Shown: one piece after another, positions 51,882 to 61,396 of the stretch
Layout: every line of letters starts with the position of its first letter
Position numbering within the stretch: position 1 is the stretch's first letter
Origin: Microbacterium hominis
Lineage (GTDB): Bacteria > Actinomycetota > Actinomycetes > Actinomycetales > Microbacteriaceae
DNA length: 64,000 nucleotides
Assembly (NCBI RefSeq): GCF_013282805.1
Contig: NZ_CP054038.1
Coordinates: 3,100,001 to 3,164,000, forward strand
Reading direction: 5' to 3'
Translations under genes and position numbers: made by a program
Notes under the pieces: model-generated
The model's database searches: none
Seen by the model: only the letters and a program-made list of their open reading frames with translations
Told to the model about the DNA's origin: nothing

Positions 51882-52847
51882 TCAGCTCCTTCCGACCGCG
51901 TCGCGGTCACGGGTCGCGTACTGCTGCAGGATGGCGAACGCCAGGATGATGACGGTCAGCACGAGCGCGAGCGCCGAGCCGAAGCCGAACTGACCGAGCG
52001 CGAAGGCCTGCTTGTAGACCTGGGTGGCGAGCGTCTCGGTGGCGCCGGCGGGACCGCCGCCGGTGAGCGCGAGGATCTGGTCGAAGATGCGCAGCCCCTG
52101 GATGATGCCGAGGGTGGTGGCGATCGCGATCGACGGACGGATGGCCGGAACCGTGACCGCCCAGAAGCGCTGCCAGAGGTTCGCCCCGTCGAGGGCGGCC
52201 GCTTCTTCGATCTCGATCGGCACCGAGGCGAGCCCCGCGAGGTAGATGACCATCGTGAAGCCCGTCTGCTGCCAGACGACCGTGATGAGGATGGCCCAGA
52301 TCGACCAGGTCGGATCGGCGAGCCAGACCTTCTGGAACTCCTCGAGGCCGAGCGCGCCGAGGAAGCCGTTGAGCGGCCCGTTGAACTGGAAGATGAACTT
52401 CCACACGTACGCCACCGCCAGCGGGCTCAGCACAACGGGCATGAACAGCAGCGTGCGCAGGATGTACCGGGTCTTCAGCGTGCGGTTGATCGCGAGGGCG
52501 AACAGGAGTCCGATCACATTGGTGAGCAGCACCGATCCGATCGCGAGGAAGAGGGTGTTCCACACCGAACCCAGCAGCGTGGGGTCCTGGAAGATCCGGA
52601 CGAAGTTGTCGAACCCGATGAGTTCCCAGTCCCCGAGCCCGGTCCAGTTCGTGAACGCGAAGAAGCCGCCCGTGAGCGTCGCGACGTAGTGCACGCCGAT
52701 GACCAGCACGATCGCCGGCAGCGCCCACCACCAATGGCCGTAGCTGATCAGCGGTTTGCGTGCGCGGTCGTGCTTGCGCGGAGTGCGTCGCGCCTCCGGT
52801 GGGACGGTGAGTGTCCGCGTGGTGTCGTGGTCGATCGTCACTGTCAT
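51882..52847 (-). CDS. Carbohydrate ABC transporter permease (MalF type)
   Basis: 321 residues with a 35-residue basic start and six membrane segments. The EAA loop is EIEEAAALDGANLWQRFWAVTVPAIRP. It pairs with the MalG-type permease downstream. The gene is the first of the minus-strand run that continues through the isomerase and the CarA-like oxidase, so import and oxidation may be expressed together. Confidence 0.95.
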   Translation of the reverse strand: MTVTIDHDTTRTLTVPPEARRTPRKHDRARKPLISYGHWWWALPAIVLVIGVHYVATLTGGFFAFTNWTGLGDWELIGFDNFVRIFQDPTLLGSVWNTLFLAIGSVLLTNVIGLLFALAINRTLKTRYILRTLLFMPVVLSPLAVAYVWKFIFQFNGPLNGFLGALGLEEFQKVWLADPTWSIWAILITVVWQQTGFTMVIYLAGLASVPIEIEEAAALDGANLWQRFWAVTVPAIRPSIAIATTLGIIQGLRIFDQILALTGGGPAGATETLATQVYKQAFALGQFGFGSALALVLTVIILAFAILQQYATRDRDAVGRS

Positions 52848-53164
52848 CTGCCCTCTGACCTCGTCGTCGCGCACCCCAGCCGCGGGGTGCCTGGAGCAAC
52901 TATCACACACTTGTGTCAGAAGCACACATTAGTGATAGCGATATCGGATATAAGTGGGCGAGACATCCGTCCGGCCGCCGACCTCCTTCTCACGGGACCG
53001 CGCAGGCCCGCAGTGGTTCATCGGCGAGCGGATCACCGTGACTATGGGTGCATATAAGCACCACTAATGTCGAAATCATGCGTATGTGTGCAACGCTGGT
53101 CGTACGGCCGCTGAAGGCCGATGCCAGCCCCGCTGGCGACGACGACGTCACTGAAAGGGTCGAC
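52848..53164. other. Divergent control region between permeases and binding protein
   Basis: This 317-base gap holds no gene. It contains CTATCAC (52900-52906) and its complement GTGATAG (52932-52938), and ACATTAGTG (52926-52934) with its complement CACTAATGT at 53062-53070. TATAAG occurs twice (within 52945-52960 and at 53053-53058). The low GC content of 52895-52960 stands out. Together these suggest a repressor acting on both divergent transport units. Confidence 0.6.
53047..53062. promoter_or_regulatory. Operator over the -10 region of the binding-protein gene
   Basis: GGTGC-N6-GCACC is a 16-base inverted repeat with TATAAG at its centre. It lies 103 bases upstream of the binding-protein start and may cover its -10 box. 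A CACTAATGT motif begins at its right edge. Confidence 0.5.
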
Positions 53165-54457
53165 ATGTCACAGCAAACATTCCCGCGACCGCTCCGCTGG
53201 TCGCTGCTCGCAGCTCCCGTCGCGGGCGCACTCGTCCTCGCCGGGTGCTCCGGCAGCGGCGACAGCGGCAGCTCGGACGAGCCGGAGGCAGGCGCCGGCT
53301 TCACCGTCATGGTCGCCCAGGCCAACGACGCCGACGACTTCTACGCGCAGACGCTGTCGAAGTTCTCGGAGGAGACCGGCATCGAGGTGGAGGTCATCCC
53401 CTACCCCTCCGACTCGTACAACACGCAGGTCACCACACAGCTCCAGGCAGGCAACGCCGCCGACATGATGATCCTCGCACCGGGCACCGGTCAGCCGATC
53501 TCCGTCGTGACCCTCGCCGAGGCCGGCTTCCTCGCCCCGCTCGGCGGCGCCTCGGCCGACGTGGTCCCCGCGGACTCGACCGCCCAGTACGAGGTCGACG
53601 GCGAACTCTACGCGCAGCCCACCGCGCTCATCCCGGTCGGTCTCGTCTACAACGACGGCGCCGCCGACGCCGCCGGAATCTCCGAGTACCCCGCCAGCTA
53701 CGAGGACATGCTCGAGGCGTGCGCCACCGCCCGCGACGGCGGCCTCAGCTTCACCGTGCTGGCCGGCGCGATCCCCTTCAACACGGGTCTCATGTCGATG
53801 CTCATCTCGGCGACCCGCGTGTACGAGGGCACGCCCGACTGGAACGAGCAGCGTGCGGCCGGCGAGGTCACCTTCGCCGACAGCGACGGCTGGCAGGAGA
53901 CGCTCGAGGACATCGTCGAGATGAACGAGTCCGGCTGCTTCCAGGACGGCGTCGCCGGCGGCACGTTCGACAACATCACCGCGGGCCTGGGGGGCGGCAC
54001 GTCGCTCTCCGCGGCGGTCCCGGGCAACGCCGCCACCTCGATCGGCGAGGCCGCGGGCACGGACCTGACCGTGCGCTCGTTCCCGCCGGCGGACGGACAG
54101 AGCGACTACGTGCTCGCCTCGGCGAACTACGCGTGGGCCGTCAACGCCGAGGCGGATGAGGCCAAGCAGGAGTCGATGCAGCAGTTCCTCGACTGGGTCT
54201 CGACCCCCGAGCAGGCCGTCGCCTTCGCGGAGCTCTCGGGCGCCGTCCCGATCGTCGGCGGCACGCCCGACAACCTGCTCGCACCGTACGCCCCGATCGG
54301 CTCGCTGATCGAGTCCGGCGCCACCGCCGGCATCCCGAACGCGGCGTGGCCGAACCCGGCTGTCTACGACGCGCTCGGCGTCGGCGTTCAGGGCCTGCTG
54401 ACCGGACAGAAGACGGTCGACCAGGTGCTCGAGGAGATGGATGCCGCGTGGGGCTGA
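53165..54457 (+). CDS. Sugar ABC transporter substrate-binding lipoprotein
   Basis: 430 residues. The signal peptide ends in the lipobox LVLAGC, with C28 to be lipidated. The rest is a family-1 solute-binding fold (FSEETGIEVEVIPYPSDSYNTQVTTQLQAGNAADMMILAPG near the start, WVSTPEQAVAFAELSGAVPIVGG near the end). It captures the sugar or glycoside for the two permeases encoded divergently. AAAGGG precedes ATG 53165; upstream in-frame starts add an unlikely polar leader. Confidence 0.95.
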   Translation: MSQQTFPRPLRWSLLAAPVAGALVLAGCSGSGDSGSSDEPEAGAGFTVMVAQANDADDFYAQTLSKFSEETGIEVEVIPYPSDSYNTQVTTQLQAGNAADMMILAPGTGQPISVVTLAEAGFLAPLGGASADVVPADSTAQYEVDGELYAQPTALIPVGLVYNDGAADAAGISEYPASYEDMLEACATARDGGLSFTVLAGAIPFNTGLMSMLISATRVYEGTPDWNEQRAAGEVTFADSDGWQETLEDIVEMNESGCFQDGVAGGTFDNITAGLGGGTSLSAAVPGNAATSIGEAAGTDLTVRSFPPADGQSDYVLASANYAWAVNAEADEAKQESMQQFLDWVSTPEQAVAFAELSGAVPIVGGTPDNLLAPYAPIGSLIESGATAGIPNAAWPNPAVYDALGVGVQGLLTGQKTVDQVLEEMDAAWG

Positions 54458-54492
54458 TCCGCGCATGACCCACAGCTGACCAGCTGAAGACC

Positions 54493-54524
54493 GCTGCCGC
54501 CCGGGACCCGTCCCGGGCGGCAGC
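54493..54524 (+). terminator. Terminator after the binding-protein gene
   Basis: A perfect 14-base stem (GCTGCCGCCCGGGA with TCCCGGGCGGCAGC) closes a 4-base loop. It lies 36 bases after the stop codon and before the next plus-strand gene, so the GH3 gene has its own or reduced transcription. Confidence 0.8.
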
Positions 54525-54575
54525 CGTTCGCCTCGCTCCCTGTCCTTCCCCCACCCGCCCCGACCGGAGTCCGCC

Positions 54576-56735
54576 ATGAACCCCAGCACCCGCGTCGAGC
54601 GCCTGCTTGCACGGATGACGCTGTCCGAGAAGCTCGGACAGCTCCAGATCGTCTTCCGCCCCCGGCTCTCCGACGCGGCGCAGCTCGTGCGCGACGGGAT
54701 CGGCTCGGTCTTCTGGCCGCGATCGGCGGCGTCGGTCAACGCGCTCCAGCGCGTCGCGGTCGAAGAGACCCGGCTGAGGATCCCCGTGCTGGTCGGTCTC
54801 GACGTCGTCCACGGCCAGCGCACGATCAGTCCGGTGCCGCTCGCCCAGGCCGCATCGTTCGATGAGGCGCTGGTCGAGCAGCTCGCCGCACTCGCCGCCG
54901 CCGAGGCGCGCTCCGGCGGTGTGACGTGGACGTTCTCGCCCATGGTCGATGTCTCTGCGGACCCGCGCTGGGGACGGGTGGCGGAGGGCTTCGGCGAGGA
55001 TCCGCACCTGACCTCGCGGCTGGGCGCGGCGATGGTGCGCGGATATCAGGGTTCCGCACTGTCGGAGCCGACCTCTATCGCGGCGACGGCCAAGCATTTC
55101 GTCGCGTACGGTCAGCCCGAGGGCGGGCGCGACTACAACGGCGCCGACGTCTCGGAGCGACGGCTCCACGCCACGTACCTGCCCCCGTTCCACGCGGCAG
55201 TCGATGCCGGGGTCGCCTCGGTCATGGCCTCGTTCAACACCGTCGCGGGGCGTCCCATGCACGCGCACCGCGGCCTTCTCACCGGCACCCTGAAGCAGGA
55301 GTGGGGCTTCGCAGGCGTCGTCGTCGGCGACGCCGACGGCGTGCGGAACCTCATCCCCCACGGCGTCGCCGCCGACAGCCCCGACGCGGTCACCATCAGC
55401 TTCGACGCCGGGCTCGACGTCGAGATGGGGGGCCTCGTCTCGGAGGTCGAGGCGGCCGTGCGCTCGCGACTGGACCATCGTCGGGTCGACGACGCCGTCA
55501 CCCGCGTGCTCATGCTGAAGGAGTCGCTCGGCCTCTTCGACGATCCGTACGTCGACGCCGCCGCCGAGATCACCGCGCCCTCGGCGCCTGCGCGCGCGCT
55601 CGCACGTCGCGCCGCGGCGCGAGCGTGCGTGCTCCTGAAGAACGACGGCACCCTTCCACTCGCTCCGGCGCGGCGTGTGCTGCTGACCGGTCCCTATGCG
55701 GAGTCGACCGACCACCTCGGCGCGTGGACGCAGTCCTTCGGAGCCCCCGCGGGCCGCATCGCCGACGCCTTCCGCGCGCGTTACCCCGACTCCCTGGTCG
55801 ACGTGGTGCCGGGCACCGGATTCTTCGACGGCGACGACGCCGACCTCGCCGAGGCGTCGCGGGCGGCACGCGCGGCCGACCTCGTGGTGGTCCTGGTGGG
55901 AGAGCCGAGCGCACTGTCGGGAGAGGCCGCGTCGCGCAGCGATCTGCGCCTCCCGGGGCGGCAGGAGGAGCTGATCGCCGCCATCGCGGCATCCGGAACC
56001 CCTTTCGTCGTGGTCCTCGAGAACGGCCGGCCGCTCGTCGTCGCGGACTGGATCGATCGGGCGCCCACGGTCGTCGAGGCCTGGCACGGCGGCACCGAGG
56101 CCGCGTGGGCGATCGTCGACGTGCTGTCAGGCGATGAGGAGCCGGCCGGCCGGCTGCCGATGTCGTTCCCGCGATCGGTGGGACAGATCCCGATCCCGTA
56201 CGCGCATGAGAACACCGGTCGGCCCGCGACGGTGCGCGGCCGCATGGAGCTGCATTCGGCCGACATCGGCCTCCAGGGCCCCGACAACGTGCAGGAGAAG
56301 TACACCTCCAAGTACCTCGACCTGGACCTCGGGCCGCAGTTCGCATTCGGTCACGGATCGGGCTACACGACATTCGCCTATGAAGGCGCGCAGCTTTCCG
56401 CCGGCGCGATATCGACGGCAGCGCTCGCGGAGGGCGCGACCGTGCGTCTCGACATCGACGTGGTCAATACCGGTGAGCGCGACGGCGACGAGGTGGTGCA
56501 GGTGTACGTGCGCGACGTCCTCGCGAGCCTCGCCCAGCCCGTGCGTCGTCTCGTCGCCTTCGAGCGTCGTGCGGTCGCCCGAGGCGAGCGCGCCCGGTTC
56601 CGGTTTGAGATCGGTGCAGATGAGCTCGCCCTGTGGATGCCGGGCACGGGCTGGATCGTCGAACCCGGCGTGTTCGAACTCCATGTCGGCGGAGCTCTGG
56701 ACCGCACCACGCGCGTCGATCTTCGCGTGGTGTGA
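54576..56735 (+). CDS. GH3 glycosidase, BglX-like
   Basis: 719 residues in the usual order: barrel domain (MTLSEKLGQLQ, LVGLDVVHGQRTISPVPLAQAASFD, FSPMVDVSADPRWGRVAEGFGEDPHL, ATAKHFVAYG), nucleophile D252 in GVVVGDADGV, alpha/beta domain, and a fibronectin-III-like end (FAFGHGSGYTTF). No signal peptide, so probably cytoplasmic. The nucleophile motif is GDA rather than the common SDW. It would remove beta-linked glucose or xylose from imported glycosides. GGAG lies 6 bases before the ATG. Confidence 0.93.
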   Translation: MNPSTRVERLLARMTLSEKLGQLQIVFRPRLSDAAQLVRDGIGSVFWPRSAASVNALQRVAVEETRLRIPVLVGLDVVHGQRTISPVPLAQAASFDEALVEQLAALAAAEARSGGVTWTFSPMVDVSADPRWGRVAEGFGEDPHLTSRLGAAMVRGYQGSALSEPTSIAATAKHFVAYGQPEGGRDYNGADVSERRLHATYLPPFHAAVDAGVASVMASFNTVAGRPMHAHRGLLTGTLKQEWGFAGVVVGDADGVRNLIPHGVAADSPDAVTISFDAGLDVEMGGLVSEVEAAVRSRLDHRRVDDAVTRVLMLKESLGLFDDPYVDAAAEITAPSAPARALARRAAARACVLLKNDGTLPLAPARRVLLTGPYAESTDHLGAWTQSFGAPAGRIADAFRARYPDSLVDVVPGTGFFDGDDADLAEASRAARAADLVVVLVGEPSALSGEAASRSDLRLPGRQEELIAAIAASGTPFVVVLENGRPLVVADWIDRAPTVVEAWHGGTEAAWAIVDVLSGDEEPAGRLPMSFPRSVGQIPIPYAHENTGRPATVRGRMELHSADIGLQGPDNVQEKYTSKYLDLDLGPQFAFGHGSGYTTFAYEGAQLSAGAISTAALAEGATVRLDIDVVNTGERDGDEVVQVYVRDVLASLAQPVRRLVAFERRAVARGERARFRFEIGADELALWMPGTGWIVEPGVFELHVGGALDRTTRVDLRVV

Positions 56736-56861
56736 CGGCTCCTCCCACACTGCGGCGGATCACTCTCACGAAGCTCTCGGCTGTGTCCATCAGCCGGATT
56801 GATACGCTGGGTGCACGTGGGCGTCAGCAGCCCCGACGCCCTACCCGAGGAGCACACCGAC

Positions 56862-57809
56862 GTGTCTGACCTGGCCCCGCTCTCGCGGCTCGACCTGAAC
56901 CTTCTGGTGTCGCTCGACGCGCTGCTCACCGAGCGCAGCGTCACGCGGGCCGCCGAGCGACTCCACCTGAGCCAGCCGGCGCTGAGCGCCGCGCTGGCGC
57001 GGCTGCGCACCCACTTCAACGATCCGATCCTCGCCCGCCGCGGGAACACTTACGAACTCACCCCGTTCGCCGCGCGTCTGATCGAGCACACGGCCACCGC
57101 CCTGGAGGCCGCGCGACGCGTCTTCGACAGTCAGGCGACCTGGACCCCCACCGCATCGACCCGGGAGTTCTCGGTATACGGCTCGGACTACGCTTTCGCG
57201 ACGATCGGCGCCGCGATCTCCAAGCTCGCCGCCGAGCGGGGACTCGGCATCACGTTCCGTTTCATGCTGCACTCGCCCACGATCGTCGAAGACGCACCCG
57301 TCCGGCTGCGATCGGCGGACGCGATGATCATGCCCCACGGATTCCTGAGCGACCTCGCGTACGTCGACCTCTGGAACGATGACTGGGTCGCGATCATCGC
57401 GAACGACCACCCCGACGTCGAGGACACGCTCACGATGGAGCACCTGGCGACATTGCCGTTCGTGATGACCTATCACGCGAGAAGCGCCTTCACTTCGGCG
57501 GGGAGGCAGATTCAGCAGCTCGGCGTCGAGATGCGGGTGGAAGCCGTGGTCGAGAGCTTCATCGCCATGCCGCTGTTCGTCGCGGGCACCCGACGCGTCG
57601 GCGTCGTCCAGCGCGCTCTCGCTCCGATCGCCGCGCGCATGGGCGGTGTGCGGATCGTGCCGCTTCCGTTCTCGGCCACACCGCTGGTCAATGCCCTCTG
57701 GTGGCATCCGGTGCACGCGCGCGATCCCGAGCACGCGTGGATGATCGAGCTGTTCACCGAGGCCGGACGCATCGTCGAGCGGGAGGCGCACGCACTCACC
57801 CCGGCGTGA
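56862..57809 (+). CDS. LysR family transcriptional regulator
   Basis: 315 residues. LSRLDLNLLVSLDALLTERSVTRAAERLHLSQPALSAALARLRTHFNDPIL is a textbook LysR helix-turn-helix of the NodD-like branch. The effector domain follows with HARDPEHAWMIELF near the end. GTG 56862 is chosen because GAGGAG precedes it; TTG 56799 would add 21 residues. It probably senses a plant aromatic or sugar and controls the GH3 gene or the convergent GH43 operon. Confidence 0.9.
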   Translation: MSDLAPLSRLDLNLLVSLDALLTERSVTRAAERLHLSQPALSAALARLRTHFNDPILARRGNTYELTPFAARLIEHTATALEAARRVFDSQATWTPTASTREFSVYGSDYAFATIGAAISKLAAERGLGITFRFMLHSPTIVEDAPVRLRSADAMIMPHGFLSDLAYVDLWNDDWVAIIANDHPDVEDTLTMEHLATLPFVMTYHARSAFTSAGRQIQQLGVEMRVEAVVESFIAMPLFVAGTRRVGVVQRALAPIAARMGGVRIVPLPFSATPLVNALWWHPVHARDPEHAWMIELFTEAGRIVEREAHALTPA

Positions 57810-57819
57810 CGCCGGGAGT

Positions 57820-59289
57820 TCAGCCGAGGCTGCGGTAGCGCACGTCGCGGAACCGGGCCGCGCCCTCGCCTGCGGCATAGAGCGCGGGGCGCAGGCTCAG
57901 CAGGTCCCCCATGGTGTTGGCGTGGTAGCCGGATGCCTCGTACCGCACGCCATGGCGGATCCACTCGCCGCCGGGCACCCGGTACCAGCCGGTGACGATG
58001 TGCTCCTGGTTGGTCAGGCGCAGCGTGATGCGATCGGTCGCCGGCGCCGGTTCGCGCCAGTGTGTTCGGATGCCGCCCGAGTAGCTCAGCATTCCCTCGC
58101 CGTCGATCCCCATCCCGCAGAACAGGCGGCTGTTGAAGAAGAGGAGCAGGCCCGCCTCGAGCGCTCCGTCGTGTCGAGCGAGCTCGACGTCGACCTCGAT
58201 CTCGTACGCGTGATCTCCAGCGAGGATGGCCAGCGGTGATGCGTCACCCGGCCCCGTGCCTTTGCCGCGCATCACGAGCCCGTCATCCAACGACGTGCGC
58301 TCGAGCTCACGAGGCGCGGGCGCATGGAACGACCACCGGTCGCCCAGCCGCAACGACGAGAAGTCGTCGTGGAAGCCGGTGTCGCGGCGCTGCAGCCCCG
58401 CTCCGATGGGCGCGGTCAGCTCGCCGCCCAGGTCGACGGCGGGAGCGACCGGCCAGGCGTCGTCGTTCCAGGTGATCGGCTCGAGCAGGATCTGGCGGCC
58501 GAGCGTGCGGTAACCGTTCTCGTAGCCGTGCGACACCATGAACCACTTGCCCGCCGGGCCCGGGACGATCGTCGCGTGTCCGCGCGACCACCAGGCCTCG
58601 TCGGCGGAGCGGGTGCGCGCGATCGGGTTGCCGGGATGGTTCTCCCACGGGCCGTGCACCGACCGCGAGCGCGCGACGATCACCATGTGGCCGGTCGCCG
58701 GGCCGGCGGTGCCGCCCACGGCGCTGATGAGATAGAACCAGTCGTCGCGGCGGAGCAGCTTCGGCCCCTCGAGCGCGTACGCCTCGGTCACCCAGTCGTC
58801 GGGGTGACGCCAGCCGTCGTAGACCTGCTCCACGTCCCCGACCGTCGACAGGCCGTCGTCGGCCAGGCGCACGCGCCGGACGCCGCTCATGAAGAGGTAG
58901 CGGTGGCCGTCCTCGCCGACGACGTGTCCGGGATCGATCGCCCACCGGATGCCGAGATCGATCGGATCGGACCACGGGCCTGCCATCGAGTCGGCGTGGA
59001 TCACGAAGATCGCCGGCTCCGTGAGCTCCGACCAGGGCGCCGGGATGAACGGGATGTAGATGAAGTAGCGGCCGTCGTGCTCGGCGATGTCGACGGCGAA
59101 GGTGCTCCCGATCGGGTTCGGCAGCGCGGAGGTGACGTACTCCCAGTTGACGAGATCGGTGGAGCGATAGAGCAGCAGTCCCGGTGCCGCCTCGAACGAC
59201 GAGTAGGTCATCCAGTACTCATCGCCGACCTTGATGATCGCCGGGTCGGGCCGGTCGCCGGGGAGGATCGGGTTCGTGAACGTCGTCAT
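57820..59289 (-). CDS. GH43 family glycosidase
   Basis: 489 residues. The five-bladed propeller has the GH43 triad: D15 (RPDPA), D119 (AIDPGH) and E174 (ALEGPKL). A C-terminal beta-sandwich (about 310-489) with FHDDFSSLRLGDRWSF and LLFFNSRLFCGMGID is typical of GH43 xylosidases and arabinofuranosidases. No signal peptide is seen. It is the last gene of an operon with two esterases, so a decorated xylose or arabinose side chain is a likely substrate. Confidence 0.92.
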   Translation of the reverse strand: MTTFTNPILPGDRPDPAIIKVGDEYWMTYSSFEAAPGLLLYRSTDLVNWEYVTSALPNPIGSTFAVDIAEHDGRYFIYIPFIPAPWSELTEPAIFVIHADSMAGPWSDPIDLGIRWAIDPGHVVGEDGHRYLFMSGVRRVRLADDGLSTVGDVEQVYDGWRHPDDWVTEAYALEGPKLLRRDDWFYLISAVGGTAGPATGHMVIVARSRSVHGPWENHPGNPIARTRSADEAWWSRGHATIVPGPAGKWFMVSHGYENGYRTLGRQILLEPITWNDDAWPVAPAVDLGGELTAPIGAGLQRRDTGFHDDFSSLRLGDRWSFHAPAPRELERTSLDDGLVMRGKGTGPGDASPLAILAGDHAYEIEVDVELARHDGALEAGLLLFFNSRLFCGMGIDGEGMLSYSGGIRTHWREPAPATDRITLRLTNQEHIVTGWYRVPGGEWIRHGVRYEASGYHANTMGDLLSLRPALYAAGEGAARFRDVRYRSLG

Positions 59290-60434
59290 GCGCGGGAGAT
59301 CCATTCTTCGACGACCGACGAACGCGCGAACCGGTCGGCGATCCGCAGATAACCCGCCGGGCTGGGGTGGAGGCCGTCGGGAAGCTCCGCGATGTCGTCG
59401 GGACCGAACAGCTCCAGTCCGTCGAGATAGAACAGGGCCGGATCCTCCACCGCGCGCGCCTCGACCACCTCGCGCAGGATCTCGCGGATCGAACGGAGGG
59501 TGAGCGGCGCGCCCATGAAGTCGGCCGGCGCGTCCGGAGTTCCGCGCCGCTCCCCCGTCTCGGGGTCGGTGACGGTGGGGCCGGGAGTGTCCTCGTGCAT
59601 GGGGCAGAGGATCGGCGAGATGACCAGGATCGGCGCCGTCGGAGCGCCGTCGCGGATCGTGTCGAGGAATCCGTGCAGCGCGGGGATGAACGTGCGTCGC
59701 TTCATCGTGTCGGCGCCGACGATGTTGATGCCGATCTTCAGACTGAAGAGGTCGGCGCCGGAGTCGCGCATCGCCCGCGCCGTGAACGGGTCGAGGTGGG
59801 CGTTGGCGGCGAAGCCGAGGTTCGTCACGTCCAGATCGAGCTGCCCGGCCGCAGCCACCGGCCACACCCCGAGCGGCGTCTCCGCCTCGATGCAGTGGCT
59901 GATCGAGCTGCCGTGGTGCCACCAGCGGAGCTGGTCGAGTGGCTCCGCTGGATGAAGCGGAGCGTCGGCGCGCACGTCGCTGATCTCCACGGCTTCCGTC
60001 TGAGGAAGCCAGATCGCCACCCGGCGTTCGCGTCCGCCGCTGTCGCCCAGGTCGAAGCGGACCGTGGCGGCTGCGCCCTTGACGAACCGCCGACCGTCGG
60101 GGGCCAGATGCAGCTCGGAGCCGCCCGTCGTCCGGCCATCGCCGACGAACCGACCATCGACGGTCGCCGAGAAGACCGACCACCGCTCCTGCTCGGGCAG
60201 CCACGGCAGGTACAGCCCCGTGGTCTCCGCCGTGAGCTCGATCCACGTCGCCGCCGTGCGGAACTCGCAGCGCACCCCGGAGGCCTGCTCCGAGGCGATC
60301 CGCATCCAGTCCCCGTCGAACTGCGCTCGCGCGCTGAGGGGCAGGCGGATCGGCGTCAGTCCGGTCTCGCGCGCGTCGATGTCGACGGCTCCACGCAGGC
60401 TGCGGCTGACCAGTTCGGCGATGTCGTGATTCAT
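59286..60434 (-). CDS. Two-domain SGNH/GDSL esterase
   Basis: 382 residues. The first half is a beta-sandwich domain. The second half is SGNH-like: the serine block is HHGSSISHC, and DGLHPSPAGYLRIADRF gives the D and H of the triad. Such proteins remove acetyl or other acyl groups from plant glycans or glycosides. The stop overlaps the GH43 start by ATGA. No signal peptide, so it acts on imported material. Confidence 0.88.
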   Translation of the reverse strand: MNHDIAELVSRSLRGAVDIDARETGLTPIRLPLSARAQFDGDWMRIASEQASGVRCEFRTAATWIELTAETTGLYLPWLPEQERWSVFSATVDGRFVGDGRTTGGSELHLAPDGRRFVKGAAATVRFDLGDSGGRERRVAIWLPQTEAVEISDVRADAPLHPAEPLDQLRWWHHGSSISHCIEAETPLGVWPVAAAGQLDLDVTNLGFAANAHLDPFTARAMRDSGADLFSLKIGINIVGADTMKRRTFIPALHGFLDTIRDGAPTAPILVISPILCPMHEDTPGPTVTDPETGERRGTPDAPADFMGAPLTLRSIREILREVVEARAVEDPALFYLDGLELFGPDDIAELPDGLHPSPAGYLRIADRFARSSVVEEWISRA

Positions 60435-60472
60435 CTCAGCGCATTCTCTGTAGATAGCGATGCGTGGCGTGT

Positions 60473-61396
60473 TCAGGGGGCGCGGAGCCAGTCCGCGATC
60501 GCGTCGATCGTGGGCAGCGCCGTCGGGTCGGCGGGCTCGTTGATGTGTCCGTGCTCGGCACCCGGCTCCAGATACAGGGAAACGGGCACCCCCACGTGCT
60601 CGAGCTGCTGCGCGAAGGCCTCCCCCGACGGCCGCAGATCGTCGCGCTCGCACACGAAGATCAACGTCTCGGGAAACCCGTGCCCGTCGCCGAGCCCGGC
60701 GAAGGCGTGCGGATCGGCGAGCGCCTCGGGCGAGCCCGCGTAGTTGAGCGTCAGCTGGCCGTGCGGCGACTCGGGGTCGACCTCCGCCGATGCTGCGGGC
60801 CCGTTGGGGTGCAGCACGGGGTAGACGAGCACGAGCCGTTCGGGCAGCGGGGCGGCGGCATCCCGCAGCCTCGTCGTGGCACCCGCGGTCAGCGCACCTC
60901 CCGCCGATGCACCGCCGAGGGCGAGGCGCTCGGGCGCGACCCCGATCAGCTCAGCGGAGTTCGCCCGCGCGAACGACCACGCGGCGATCACGTCATCGGA
61001 CGGGACCGGGTGGTGAACGCCGGCAAGGCACTTCCGGTAGTCGACAGCGATGACCGGGATGCCTCGTGCCGCGAGCTCCAGGGCGACCCAGTTCGACTCG
61101 GGCATGTCGAGATGACCGCCGATGAACGCGCCGCCGTGCACCCAGACGAGGCCGGTGCCCGTAGGCGTCGCCGAGGCGTCGCGGTAGGTGCGCACCGGCA
61201 CCGGACCGTGCGGACCCGCGATCTCGAGGTCGCGCATGACGACCGATCCCAAGTGCGGGAAGCGGCGGACGAGCGAGGCGGTGTCGATGTCGGGGCGCGG
61301 GTCGGCGGGTTCGCCGTGCTCCGCCAGCCACGCCAGCGCCTCGGGAACGGGGAGCCGGCGGAAGTCCGGGAGGGCGTCCTGCTCGGTGTCGGTCAC
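60473..61396 (-). CDS. Alpha/beta hydrolase of the hormone-sensitive lipase family
   Basis: 307 residues. LVWVHGGAFIGG is the HGG oxyanion motif, LGGASAGGALTAG the nucleophile serine, CERDDLRPSGEAF the acid region, and EPGAEHGHINEP the histidine region. It hydrolyses short acyl esters in the cytoplasm. GTG 61396 has AGAGGA upstream and overlaps the previous gene by 4 bases. Confidence 0.92.
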   Translation of the reverse strand: MTDTEQDALPDFRRLPVPEALAWLAEHGEPADPRPDIDTASLVRRFPHLGSVVMRDLEIAGPHGPVPVRTYRDASATPTGTGLVWVHGGAFIGGHLDMPESNWVALELAARGIPVIAVDYRKCLAGVHHPVPSDDVIAAWSFARANSAELIGVAPERLALGGASAGGALTAGATTRLRDAAAPLPERLVLVYPVLHPNGPAASAEVDPESPHGQLTLNYAGSPEALADPHAFAGLGDGHGFPETLIFVCERDDLRPSGEAFAQQLEHVGVPVSLYLEPGAEHGHINEPADPTALPTIDAIADWLRAP

